A stretch of 26,180 nt of DNA from Paulinella micropora (GCA_009731375.1 BJOX01000217.1:712726-738905), one strand, 5' to 3'. Shown: positions 8,339 through 18,463, counted from the first letter of the stretch. The notes: generated from the letters alone by a model not told the origin. Numbers and translations are program-made.

Positions 8339-8664
8339 GTGTATGTATGTATGTATGTATGTGTATGTATGTATGTATGTATGATGTATATATATATGTG
8401 TGTGTATTCACGTATGTATGTATGTATGTATGTATGTATGTATTTATGTATGTATGTATGTATGCATGTATGTATGTATGTATGTATGTATGCATGTATG
8501 TATGTATTCACGTATTCATTCACGTACGTACGTACGTACGTACGTTTGTATGTATGTATGTATGTATGTGTGTATGTATGTATGAATGAATGTATGTATG
8601 TGTGTATATATGTATGTATGTACGTATGTATGTATGTATGTATGTATGTATGTGTGTATGCATA
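8339..8664. repeat. TATG microsatellite, about 325 bp
   Basis: TATG with TGTG, TACG, TTCA and AATG interruptions, including a TACG block at 8521-8545. Confidence 0.97.
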
Positions 8665-8665
8665 C

Positions 8666-8732
8666 CTCCTCCTGGAGGCGTGTATCAATCAACTGTGCGC
8701 GGCGCGTCGCTGGAGCTGCCCACTTGATTTCC
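8666..8732 (-). CDS. 67-nt exon-like island ending RLQEE
   Basis: Minus strand: ACATACATGCACAG, one lead base, 22 codons including RAQLIDTRLQEE, then GAG|GTATGC, a good 5' splice site. The size is 3n+1 with one lead base, as in the islands at 3124-3181 and 12734-12791. Helix-prone and charged toward its end. No second copy found in the window, so the frame rests only on composition and splice-like borders. Confidence 0.33.
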
Positions 8733-8739
8733 CTGTGCA

Positions 8740-8845
8740 TGTATGTATGTATGATATATGTATGTATGTTGTATTATGTATGTATGCAAGAGCGGTAGGT
8801 CAATCAATGATGGATGATGCATGTATGTATGTATGTATGCATCAG
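8740..8845. repeat. Scattered TATG runs
   Basis: Short TATG blocks at 8740-8787 and 8818-8841 separated by about 30 unique bases. Confidence 0.85.
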
Positions 8846-8897
8846 AGGGAGGCATATGAAGTTCTATGGGCTGGCTCAAGAGAAGAGGGCGTGGGCA

Positions 8898-8899
<2 letters not shown>

Positions 8900-8955
<56 letters not shown>

Positions 8956-8992
8956 AAGAGAAAGAAAGAGAGAGAGAGAAAGAGAGAGAAAG

Positions 8993-9042
<50 letters not shown>
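8900..9042. repeat. GA microsatellite with GAAA variants
   Basis: GA and GAAA blocks in roughly regular alternation. RERE/LSLS frames only. Confidence 0.97.
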
Positions 9043-9045
<3 letters not shown>

Positions 9046-9210
9046 CCGGGGTGCCAGCAGAGGCAGCGTGCCCCCACCCGCTCCTTCCGCTTCCGCTGCA
9101 CACGGATACATACATACACGAGATACACATATACACATACTACATGCATATACGCACAGACTATATGTACAGAAACATGTACAGAAACATATGCATACAC
9201 TTACACACAT
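9043..9210. other. Short unique stretch with possible minus-strand islands
   Basis: On the minus strand ATCCGTGTGCAG is followed by codons readable as RKRKERVGARC before the CT tract, a possible exon start without a clear donor. The remainder (9100-9210) is ACATA-rich low-complexity sequence. Confidence 0.25.
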
Positions 9211-9295
9211 AGACAGAGAGGGGGGGAGGGGGGGGAAAGGGGGGGTAGATAGATAGATAGATATATAGGTAGAGAGAGAGAGAGAGAGAGAGAGG
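9211..9295. repeat. G-rich tract, GATA and GA runs
   Basis: Runs of five to eight G (9221-9246) allow G-quadruplex folding (inference), followed by GATA (9246-9265) and GA (9270-9294). Confidence 0.9.
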
Positions 9296-9392
9296 AGCAG
9301 GAGGGCAGAACTGCCAGAAACATGTATGTGAGTAGGCAAGTATGGTAGTGGGTACGTATGTAAGTATATATGTCAGTAAGTGATGTATGCAG

Positions 9393-9436
9393 TACCAGCA
9401 GCGTCCAAGGCGTTGCTGGATGCCTCCCCGTCCAGA
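9393..9436 (-). CDS. Exon-like island, 44 nt
   Basis: Minus strand: TATGTCTGTCTCAAG, then a segment readable as LDGEASSNALDAAG, then CTG|GTACTGC. Borders look splice-like, but there is no second copy in the window and two other frames are open. Low confidence. Confidence 0.22.
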
Positions 9437-9480
9437 CTTGAGACAGACATAGATACACCACAGTGAAACATACATCATGC

Positions 9481-9508
9481 ATAGAGAGAGAGAGAGAGGG
9501 AGAGAGAG

Positions 9509-9551
<43 letters not shown>
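9481..9551. repeat. GA microsatellite
   Basis: GA with single GGGA and GAGC interruptions. Confidence 0.97.
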
Positions 9552-9552
<1 letters not shown>

Positions 9553-9667
9553 AACCCTAGCTCGTCGCTTTTGGGCGTCTCCTGAGAAGACACACATACA
9601 CGTACACATACATACATACAAGCATACATACACACATAACCAGCAGCCCAACCGACACAAACGTACA

Positions 9668-9668
9668 C

Positions 9669-9756
<88 letters not shown>

Positions 9757-9768
9757 GGATAGATAGAT
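9668..9768. repeat. GATA microsatellite
   Basis: About 24 GATA units with one GATG. Confidence 0.97.
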
Positions 9769-9880
9769 ATGTTTAATGTCTAATATATGGGCGTGGCATA
9801 GCTGTAAAAGCCATAAGCCTCCTGTACTACCCGGGCAGGAACTCTCAGCACTTCACAAGCTGCACACCAACCATCCGCTC

Positions 9881-10165
9881 GGGTTGGTGCCCGTGCCCAG
9901 TTCAAGCCGAAAGGTAGCCGAGCCCTTGAGCTGTACAGGAACAACCAGTAAAAGACTCCCCAAGCGTGTGCCATGAGGAGATAATGTCACGAGCAAGCCG
10001 AGGTTTCGGGAGTTCACGCTCATTGTGAGTTACCTTCTACAACCTCGACTTCATCAACCCTTTGCATCACGACCCTGGTTCCCGGACGAAGTTGGTCGTC
10101 TGTCAGCGCTGCGCTGCGCGCGATCAGCGGCGGACACAAAACTGTCGTTAGGTTTCAGGCCGAAG
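9881..10165. repeat. Interspersed repeat R1, copy B
   Basis: Diverged second copy of the repeat at 7498-7798, with several small indels. Between the shared blocks the copies differ by rearranged short segments (CCCCGACTTCATCAGCC in copy A only). It ends about 25 bases before a poly-C run. Confidence 0.85.
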
Positions 10166-10190
10166 CACTGAGCAGCTGGCCCCTTACATT

Positions 10191-10210
10191 CCCCCCCCCC
10201 CCCCCCCCCC
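10191..10210. repeat. Poly-C run, 20 bases
   Basis: Twenty consecutive C directly before AAAG and a 10-base gap. On the minus strand this is poly-G; likely a sequencing or assembly trouble spot. Confidence 0.95.
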
Positions 10211-10214
10211 AAAG

Positions 10215-10224
10215 NNNNNNNNNN
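10215..10224. other. Assembly gap, 10 N
   Basis: A round-number gap between poly-C and a GATA array; true size unknown. Confidence 1.
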
Positions 10225-10228
10225 GATG

Positions 10229-10299
<71 letters not shown>

Positions 10300-10308
10300 G
10301 GATAGATG

Positions 10309-10379
<71 letters not shown>

Positions 10380-10388
10380 GGATAGATG

Positions 10389-10459
<71 letters not shown>

Positions 10460-10468
10460 GGATAGATG

Positions 10469-10539
<71 letters not shown>

Positions 10540-10566
10540 GGATAGATGGATAGATAGATAGATAGA
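10225..10566. repeat. GATA array with 80-bp higher-order period
   Basis: GATA array in which a paired GATG variant (GATGGATAGATGGATA) recurs at 10297, 10377, 10457 and 10537, exactly 80 bases apart; a GATG at 10225 fits the same phase. Each 80-bp unit is 18 GATA plus two GATG, with no other differences seen. Confidence 0.95.
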
Positions 10567-10601
10567 TGAGATGTCGCAAAGGAATGTAGTCCTTGCAAAG
10601 G

Positions 10602-10602
<1 letters not shown>
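10567..10602. repeat. Interspersed repeat R2, copy C, truncated
   Basis: GAGATGTCGCAAAGGAATGT and following bases match R2 copy B, then the sequence switches to GATA after GGAA, where copies A and B continue with CGCAG. Confidence 0.85.
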
Positions 10603-10641
<39 letters not shown>

Positions 10642-10727
10642 GATAGATAGAGATAGATAGATAGAGATAGAGATAGATAGATAGAGATAGAGATATGGAT
10701 AGTAGATAGATAGATCGATAGATAGCT
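10603..10727. repeat. GATA / AGATAG mixed array
   Basis: GATA with interspersed GAGATA units in an irregular order. Confidence 0.95.
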
Positions 10728-10794
10728 TACAACCAACAATGCTGCTTTCCGGGCACGGTCCTGTTGGTTCTATACATGCATACACAAGTAAACA

Positions 10795-10868
10795 ATACAT
10801 ACATACATACATACATATTTACATACATACATACATAAATTAAATACATACATACATACATACATACA
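10795..10868. repeat. ACAT microsatellite
   Basis: ACAT units with TTTACAT and TAAATTAA interruptions. Confidence 0.95.
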
Positions 10869-11040
10869 CAAGTTTATTTGACTTACATTATGATGCCTAG
10901 ATACATTTCTTACAATTTTGTAAACATATGCAAGCGCACGCTCAAAAATACTGCCATACATAACACCCGCGTGCATACATGCATGCACATGACGTACATG
11001 GATACACGCCAACAAATGCATGAAACATACGCACGCAAGC
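10869..11040. other. Unique stretch, nothing identified
   Basis: AT-leaning sequence with scattered GCAT/ACAT motifs. Open frames on both strands are short and low complexity. Confidence 0.4.
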
Positions 11041-11094
11041 ACTGGTATATACACATATATGTATATATTGCATGTATATAAAATACACACACAT

Positions 11095-11136
<42 letters not shown>
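11041..11136. repeat. TA/CA dinucleotide tract
   Basis: Imperfect TATATG and CACA followed by a pure TA run at 11107-11135, which is self-complementary and can extrude as a hairpin. Confidence 0.93.
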
Positions 11137-11138
<2 letters not shown>

Positions 11139-11202
11139 CACCTTGCTACGTGTTGTGAGTTTGTCCATTAGTCTGCGCTCCTCCTAACCAGACAAGGAAA
11201 AA

Positions 11203-11206
11203 ACAG

Positions 11207-11282
<76 letters not shown>

Positions 11283-11300
11283 GTAGATAGGTAGGTAGGC

Positions 11301-11343
<43 letters not shown>

Positions 11344-11376
11344 CAGATAGATAGACAGATAGACAGATAGAGAGAC

Positions 11377-11415
<39 letters not shown>

Positions 11416-11434
11416 CAGATAGATAGACAGATAG
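11203..11434. repeat. GATA microsatellite with GACA and GGTA blocks
   Basis: GATA with GGTA (11281-11300) and GACA (11340-11375, 11412-11430) interruptions. Confidence 0.97.
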
Positions 11435-11495
11435 CTGTGGTGAGGTGTTACAGTTGTCCACGGCTGTTCTTGTGACGTCGCCAGCGCCCCTTGCC

Positions 11496-11536
11496 CGGGC
11501 AGCGCAGCCTCCGACACACCAAACAACTCACCAGAA
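11496..11536 (-). CDS. Exon-like island, SS-ELFG copy 1
   Basis: Minus strand: GTCTATGTTAG, then codons reading [14 protein letters not shown]. The first of three related segments within 200 bases (others at 11574-11605 and 11651-11691). A GT occurs inside (TCTGGTGAG), so the boundaries are unclear. Confidence 0.28.
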
Positions 11537-11573
11537 CTAACATAGACATAGGTATGTGTGCAGTTACATACAT

Positions 11574-11605
11574 CAGCCCCCAACAAACCAAACTATTCCG
11601 CAGAA
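11574..11605 (-). CDS. Exon-like island, SS-ELFG copy 2 (stop in frame)
   Basis: Minus strand: CATGTGTCAG, then the same segment with a TAG replacing the Leu codon of ELFG; the rest reads FGLLGA. In the frame shared with the other copies it is broken, so it is a decayed copy if the family is coding. It ends at GGGGCTGAT|GTATGT, where a donor is possible. Confidence 0.22.
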
Positions 11606-11650
11606 CTGACACATGTATGTGTGCATATTTACATACATATATGTATATAT

Positions 11651-11691
11651 CGGGCAGCGCAGCCCCCAACAGACCAAACAACTCCGCAGAG
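11651..11691 (-). CDS. Exon-like island, SS-ELFG copy 3
   Basis: Minus strand: CATGTTAG, then [14 protein letters not shown] before TATA repeats. Closer to copy 2 at the base level than to copy 1, but with the frame intact. No clear donor. Confidence 0.28.
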
Positions 11692-11694
11692 CTA

Positions 11695-11832
11695 ACATGC
11701 ATATACATATGTGTATGTATATACATATATGCATATATATATATACATATACACATACATATATACATATATACATACATACATATATATATATATGTAT
11801 AGAGAGAGAGAGATAGAGAGAGAGAGAATCAA
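11695..11832. repeat. CATA/TA and GA low-complexity tract
   Basis: CATATA-type repeats to 11798, then GA to about 11828. Confidence 0.93.
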
Positions 11833-12170
11833 CTGCAAATGATTGATGTTCCCTATGAGAGAATTCCACAAGACTGGGTATAAGTCGAATGGAGGTACTC
11901 AAGGGGGGTAGCAGACATTTCATGCGGTCTGCCAGCGCATGAGGACGTTTTGTGGTAAGTGTCTGGGACGCCTCTAAACCCGTCACCACCCGTAGATCGC
12001 GGAATGTATATACCCCTTTGACCCCACGTGATATATGTCGTATAAAAACAACTCAACGACATAGCCTCGGAACACAACAACATAGCCTCGGAACCAACAC
12101 AACAACATAGCCTCGGAACCAGTGGGAAGAGGCCCAACAACCTCTTCCGTGGGGTGCCATACTCTGCACC
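11833..12170. other. Unique stretch with small direct repeats
   Basis: No gene identified. On the minus strand one frame has normal composition (RPHALADRMKCLLPPLSTSI) over 11870-11950, while a good plus-strand donor-like GTG|GTAAGTG lies at about 11953, so the strand evidence conflicts. At 12060-12120 the motif ACATAGCCTCGGAAC occurs three times with 21- and 25-base spacing. Confidence 0.35.
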
Positions 12171-12171
12171 C

Positions 12172-12173
<2 letters not shown>

Positions 12174-12217
<44 letters not shown>
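12174..12217. repeat. TA microsatellite, about 20 units
   Basis: Uninterrupted TA run, self-complementary. Confidence 0.97.
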
Positions 12218-12220
<3 letters not shown>

Positions 12221-12270
12221 TTTTTGCAGCCGATAGTTTGTACCTGTATAAGGTGGCAGGGGTATGGAAA

Positions 12271-12302
12271 AGGGAGAGAGAGAGAGAGAGGGGGGGGGGG
12301 GG
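12271..12302. repeat. GA run followed by poly-G
   Basis: About ten GA units, then roughly twelve G. Confidence 0.93.
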
Positions 12303-12311
12303 ATAGGGAAC

Positions 12312-12346
12312 CTTCCTTCATCCACAGGCACGTCTAGCTCCAGCTC
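12312..12346 (-). CDS. Exon-like island, ELELDVPVDEG (35 nt)
   Basis: Minus strand: GTGAATTTTCAG, a strong 3' splice site, then codons ELELDVPVDEGR, then AAG|GTTCCC, a weak donor. Acidic composition. No second copy in the window. Confidence 0.27.
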
Positions 12347-12359
12347 CTGAAAATTCACG

Positions 12360-12437
12360 TACACACACATACATACCTGTACACATACATACGTACGTAC
12401 GTACGTACGTATATACATGCATGCATGCATGCATGCA

Positions 12438-12471
<34 letters not shown>

Positions 12472-12473
12472 AA

Positions 12474-12506
<33 letters not shown>

Positions 12507-12530
12507 GCATGCATGCATACATACACATGC
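12360..12530. repeat. ACAT / CGTA / GCAT mixed tetranucleotide tract
   Basis: Blocks of ACAT, CGTA (12391-12410), GCAT (12419-12436) and ACAT again. Several blocks are self-complementary. Confidence 0.95.
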
Positions 12531-12602
12531 GGAAGAAATCTGTCTAGGTATACACGCGCATGGAGCAGCGATCTGTCTATTCACTCTGTCTGACAATATC
12601 AC

Positions 12603-12633
12603 CTCTTGTTGTTTGCACACAAGAACATGAGAT

Positions 12634-12636
<3 letters not shown>
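12603..12636 (-). CDS. Exon-like island, partial copy of the LMFLEDVV segment
   Basis: Minus strand: CACACGCAATCTCATGTTCTT, then a deletion relative to 12734-12791, then CAAACAACAAGAG|GTGATA. Both this and the longer copy end in a Gln/Glu-rich stretch followed by GTGAT. The deletion removes a non-multiple of three bases, so it looks decayed. Confidence 0.25.
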
Positions 12637-12666
<30 letters not shown>

Positions 12667-12700
12667 ATGTGTGAGTGCGTGTGAGTGTGTGTGCAGATAT
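12634..12700. repeat. GT microsatellite
   Basis: GT units, interrupted after about 12665 by CATGTGTGAGTGCG. Confidence 0.95.
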
Positions 12701-12733
12701 CATCATCATCATCATCATCATCATCGTCATCAC
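12698..12733. repeat. CAT trinucleotide run
   Basis: About eleven CAT/ATC units with one CGT. Confidence 0.93.
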
Positions 12734-12791
12734 CTGTTGTTGTTTGCGCACCACGTCCTCAAGGAACATGAGCTTTCGAGCACACCTCTCC
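12734..12791 (-). CDS. 58-nt exon-like island, KLMFLEDVVRKQQQ
   Basis: Minus strand: GTGTATCTAG, one lead base, 19 codons with RKLMFLEDVVRKQQQ, then CAG|GTGATG. Same length and phase as 3124-3181. A shortened relative lies at 12603-12636. Amphipathic, coiled-coil-like composition (inference). No family recognised. Confidence 0.36.
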
Positions 12792-12804
12792 CTAGATACA
12801 CACA

Positions 12805-13110
12805 CATCAAGGCAATACTGCCCAATAAATCGGACATCAAGGTAATATTTCGGCGATAGATGACATCAAGGCAATATTTCGGCAATAGATAGGACATAAG
12901 GCATTATTGCGGCGATAGGCGGGACATCAAGGAAATGTTGCGGCAAAGGACAGGACATCAAAGCAATTTCGGGGAAAATTGATGGGACATCAAGGCAATA
13001 TTGCGGCAAGACCGGGACATCAAGGCAGTGTTGTGGCAACAGCCGGGACATCAAGGCAATATTGCGACAAGAGCCATCAAGGCAAGGTTGGGGCAACAGA
13101 TGGGACGGCA
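12805..13110. repeat. Decayed ~33-bp minisatellite
   Basis: About nine units built on GACATCAAGGCAATATTGCG with variable tails (CAATAGATAG, ACAGCCGG and similar); spacing varies from roughly 29 to 36 bases. On the minus strand some units keep frame as LPQHCLDVP-type 11-residue repeats, but the array as a whole does not. Confidence 0.88.
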
Positions 13111-13142
13111 CCGCTGGGAGGACGGCAAGTCAGGTCCGGCTT

Positions 13143-13560
13143 CATGCAGCAGCTTGCCCAACGACCACACGTACTACACACAGCACAAAGAGGAATGTCT
13201 GATATGCAGCAGCTTGCCCAACCATCACACGTACTACACACAGCACAGAGAGGGATGTCTGATAGGCTCATATGACTGCAACAGCCTGCCCAACGACCAC
13301 ATGTACTACACACAGCACAGAGAGGGATGTCAGTAGCTTGCCGAACGACCACACAGACGACACACAGCACAGAGAGGAATGTCTGATATGCAATAGCTTG
13401 CCGAACGACCACACAGAGGACACACAGCACAGAGAGGAATGTCTGATATGCAATAGCTTACCGAACGACCACACAGACGACACACAGCAAAAGAGAGGAA
13501 TGTCTGATATGCAATAGCTTACCGAACGACCACACAGACGACACACAGCACAGAGAGGAA
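13143..13560. repeat. Diverged 60-bp satellite monomers
   Basis: Seven variant monomers, mostly 60 bases, with one ~12-base insertion (about 13265-13280) and one ~10-base deletion (13331). The 60-bp spacing keeps frames open: plus strand gives 20-residue repeats (SLPNDHTYYTQH), minus strand gives Cys-rich repeats. Variation includes first/second-position changes, so coding is not supported. One 61-bp monomer appears at about 13441, before the homogeneous array. Confidence 0.95.
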
Positions 13561-16500
13561 TGTCTGATATGCAATAGCTTACCGAACGACCACACAGAGT
13601 ACACACAGCAAAAGAGAGGAATGTCTGATATGCAATAGCTTACCGAACGACCACACAGAGTACACACAGCAAAAGAGAGGAATGTCTGATATGCAATAGC
13701 TTACCGAACGACCACACAGAGTACACACAGCAAAAGAGAGGAATGTCTGATATGCAATAGCTTACCGAACGACCACACAGAGTACACACAGCAAAAGAGA
13801 GGAATGTCTGATATGCAATAGCTTACCGAACGACCACACAGAGTACACACAGCAAAAGAGAGGAATGTCTGATATGCAATAGCTTACCGAACGACCACAC
13901 AGAGTACACACAGCAAAAGAGAGGAATGTCTGATATGCAATAGCTTACCGAACGACCACACAGAGTACACACAGCAAAAGAGAGGAATGTCTGATATGCA
14001 ATAGCTTACCGAACGACCACACAGAGTACACACAGCAAAAGAGAGGAATGTCTGATATGCAATAGCTTACCGAACGACCACACAGAGTACACACAGCAAA
14101 AGAGAGGAATGTCTGATATGCAATAGCTTACCGAACGACCACACAGAGTACACACAGCAAAAGAGAGGAATGTCTGATATGCAATAGCTTACCGAACGAC
14201 CACACAGAGTACACACAGCAAAAGAGAGGAATGTCTGATATGCAATAGCTTACCGAACGACCACACAGAGTACACACAGCAAAAGAGAGGAATGTCTGAT
14301 ATGCAATAGCTTACCGAACGACCACACAGAGTACACACAGCAAAAGAGAGGAATGTCTGATATGCAATAGCTTACCGAACGACCACACAGAGTACACACA
14401 GCAAAAGAGAGGAATGTCTGATATGCAATAGCTTACCGAACGACCACACAGAGTACACACAGCAAAAGAGAGGAATGTCTGATATGCAATAGCTTACCGA
14501 ACGACCACACAGAGTACACACAGCAAAAGAGAGGAATGTCTGATATGCAATAGCTTACCGAACGACCACACAGAGTACACACAGCAAAAGAGAGGAATGT
14601 CTGATATGCAATAGCTTACCGAACGACCACACAGAGTACACACAGCAAAAGAGAGGAATGTCTGATATGCAATAGCTTACCGAACGACCACACAGAGTAC
14701 ACACAGCAAAAGAGAGGAATGTCTGATATGCAATAGCTTACCGAACGACCACACAGAGTACACACAGCAAAAGAGAGGAATGTCTGATATGCAATAGCTT
14801 ACCGAACGACCACACAGAGTACACACAGCAAAAGAGAGGAATGTCTGATATGCAATAGCTTACCGAACGACCACACAGAGTACACACAGCAAAAGAGAGG
14901 AATGTCTGATATGCAATAGCTTACCGAACGACCACACAGAGTACACACAGCAAAAGAGAGGAATGTCTGATATGCAATAGCTTACCGAACGACCACACAG
15001 AGTACACACAGCAAAAGAGAGGAATGTCTGATATGCAATAGCTTACCGAACGACCACACAGAGTACACACAGCAAAAGAGAGGAATGTCTGATATGCAAT
15101 AGCTTACCGAACGACCACACAGAGTACACACAGCAAAAGAGAGGAATGTCTGATATGCAATAGCTTACCGAACGACCACACAGAGTACACACAGCAAAAG
15201 AGAGGAATGTCTGATATGCAATAGCTTACCGAACGACCACACAGAGTACACACAGCAAAAGAGAGGAATGTCTGATATGCAATAGCTTACCGAACGACCA
15301 CACAGAGTACACACAGCAAAAGAGAGGAATGTCTGATATGCAATAGCTTACCGAACGACCACACAGAGTACACACAGCAAAAGAGAGGAATGTCTGATAT
15401 GCAATAGCTTACCGAACGACCACACAGAGTACACACAGCAAAAGAGAGGAATGTCTGATATGCAATAGCTTACCGAACGACCACACAGAGTACACACAGC
15501 AAAAGAGAGGAATGTCTGATATGCAATAGCTTACCGAACGACCACACAGAGTACACACAGCAAAAGAGAGGAATGTCTGATATGCAATAGCTTACCGAAC
15601 GACCACACAGAGTACACACAGCAAAAGAGAGGAATGTCTGATATGCAATAGCTTACCGAACGACCACACAGAGTACACACAGCAAAAGAGAGGAATGTCT
15701 GATATGCAATAGCTTACCGAACGACCACACAGAGTACACACAGCAAAAGAGAGGAATGTCTGATATGCAATAGCTTACCGAACGACCACACAGAGTACAC
15801 ACAGCAAAAGAGAGGAATGTCTGATATGCAATAGCTTACCGAACGACCACACAGAGTACACACAGCAAAAGAGAGGAATGTCTGATATGCAATAGCTTAC
15901 CGAACGACCACACAGAGTACACACAGCAAAAGAGAGGAATGTCTGATATGCAATAGCTTACCGAACGACCACACAGAGTACACACAGCAAAAGAGAGGAA
16001 TGTCTGATATGCAATAGCTTACCGAACGACCACACAGAGTACACACAGCAAAAGAGAGGAATGTCTGATATGCAATAGCTTACCGAACGACCACACAGAG
16101 TACACACAGCAAAAGAGAGGAATGTCTGATATGCAATAGCTTACCGAACGACCACACAGAGTACACACAGCAAAAGAGAGGAATGTCTGATATGCAATAG
16201 CTTACCGAACGACCACACAGAGTACACACAGCAAAAGAGAGGAATGTCTGATATGCAATAGCTTACCGAACGACCACACAGAGTACACACAGCAAAAGAG
16301 AGGAATGTCTGATATGCAATAGCTTACCGAACGACCACACAGAGTACACACAGCAAAAGAGAGGAATGTCTGATATGCAATAGCTTACCGAACGACCACA
16401 CAGAGTACACACAGCAAAAGAGAGGAATGTCTGATATGCAATAGCTTACCGAACGACCACACAGAGTACACACAGCAAAAGAGAGGAATGTCTGATATGC

Positions 16501-17525
16501 AATAGCTTACCGAACGACCACACAGAGTACACACAGCAAAAGAGAGGAATGTCTGATATGCAATAGCTTACCGAACGACCACACAGAGTACACACAGCAA
16601 AAGAGAGGAATGTCTGATATGCAATAGCTTACCGAACGACCACACAGAGTACACACAGCAAAAGAGAGGAATGTCTGATATGCAATAGCTTACCGAACGA
16701 CCACACAGAGTACACACAGCAAAAGAGAGGAATGTCTGATATGCAATAGCTTACCGAACGACCACACAGAGTACACACAGCAAAAGAGAGGAATGTCTGA
16801 TATGCAATAGCTTACCGAACGACCACACAGAGTACACACAGCAAAAGAGAGGAATGTCTGATATGCAATAGCTTACCGAACGACCACACAGAGTACACAC
16901 AGCAAAAGAGAGGAATGTCTGATATGCAATAGCTTACCGAACGACCACACAGAGTACACACAGCAAAAGAGAGGAATGTCTGATATGCAATAGCTTACCG
17001 AACGACCACACAGAGTACACACAGCAAAAGAGAGGAATGTCTGATATGCAATAGCTTACCGAACGACCACACAGAGTACACACAGCAAAAGAGAGGAATG
17101 TCTGATATGCAATAGCTTACCGAACGACCACACAGAGTACACACAGCAAAAGAGAGGAATGTCTGATATGCAATAGCTTACCGAACGACCACACAGAGTA
17201 CACACAGCAAAAGAGAGGAATGTCTGATATGCAATAGCTTACCGAACGACCACACAGAGTACACACAGCAAAAGAGAGGAATGTCTGATATGCAATAGCT
17301 TACCGAACGACCACACAGAGTACACACAGCAAAAGAGAGGAATGTCTGATATGCAATAGCTTACCGAACGACCACACAGAGTACACACAGCAAAAGAGAG
17401 GAATGTCTGATATGCAATAGCTTACCGAACGACCACACAGAGTACACACAGCAAAAGAGAGGAATGTCTGATATGCAATAGCTTACCGAACGACCACACA
17501 GAGTACACACAGCAAAAGAGAGGGA
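13561..17525. repeat. Homogeneous 61-bp satellite, about 65 monomers
   Basis: Monomer begins TGTCTGATATGCAATAGCTT and ends in AGCAAAAGAGAGGAA. Start positions run from 13561 to 17465 in steps of exactly 61 (64 steps); I saw no variant until the last few bases. The change from 60 to 61 comes from CACAG becoming CAAAAG, and it puts stops into every reading frame. No spacers between copies, so not CRISPR. Confidence 0.97.
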
Positions 17526-17544
17526 TATGCAGATATACACATGC

Positions 17545-18370
17545 CGCAGCAAACTCGCCCAACGAGCACACGCACTACACACAGCACAGACACGCACTAC
17601 ACACAGCACTACACAACAGACACGTACTACACACAGCACAGGGACACGCACTACACACAGCACAGACACGCACTACACACAGCACTACACAACAGACACG
17701 TACTACGCACAGCACAGGGACACGTACTACACACAGCACAGACACGCACTACACACAGCACTACACAACAGACACGTACTACACACAGCACAGACACGCA
17801 CTACACACAGCACAGACACGCACTACACACAGCACAGACACGCACTACACACAGCACAGACACGCACTACACACAGCACAGACACGCACTACACACAGCA
17901 CAGACACGTACTACACACAGCACAGACACGTACTACACACAGCACAGACACGTACTACACACAGCACTACACAACAGACACGTACTACACACAGCACAGA
18001 CACGTACTACACACAGCACAGACACGTACTACACACAGCACTACACAACAGACACGTACTACACACAGCACAGACACGCACTACACACAGCACTACACAA
18101 CAGACACGTACTACACACAGCACAGACACGCACTACACACAGCACAGACACGTACTACACACAGCACTACACAACAGACACGTACTACACACAGCACAGA
18201 CACGTACTACACACAGCACAGACACGTACTACACACAGCACAGACACGTACTACACACAGCACAGACACGTACTACACACAGCACAGACACGTACTACAC
18301 ACAGCACAGATACGCACTACACACAGCACAGACACGTACTACACACAGCACAGACAGGGGTGGCTGATAT
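17545..18370. repeat. 22/30-bp minisatellite expanded inside a 60-bp monomer
   Basis: About 33 units of ACACGTACTACACACAGCAC plus AG (22 bp), seven or eight of them with an 8-base CTACACAA insertion (30 bp). Left flank CAGCAAACTCGCCCAACGAG and right flank CAGACAGGGGTGGCTGATATG correspond to the two ends of one 60-bp monomer, and the unit equals the middle of that monomer. CGC variants dominate on the left and CGT variants on the right. Long frames (THYTQHR) are repeat translation. Confidence 0.95.
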
Positions 18371-18392
18371 GCACATATACACTTATCACTTG

Positions 18393-18422
18393 TCTATCTA
18401 TCCATCTATCTATCCATCTATT

Positions 18423-18463
<41 letters not shown>

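Noticed and set aside
8026-8743. CMYV / HTYI frames
   Set aside because: Readings of TATG repeats; only the short islands between them may be coding.
13077-13667. Cys-rich minus-strand repeat protein
   Set aside because: Open only across the 60-bp monomers; the 61-bp monomers introduce stops, and substitutions do not favour that frame.
13143-17525. CRISPR-like array
   Set aside because: Monomers are contiguous with no unique spacers, and the context is eukaryotic.
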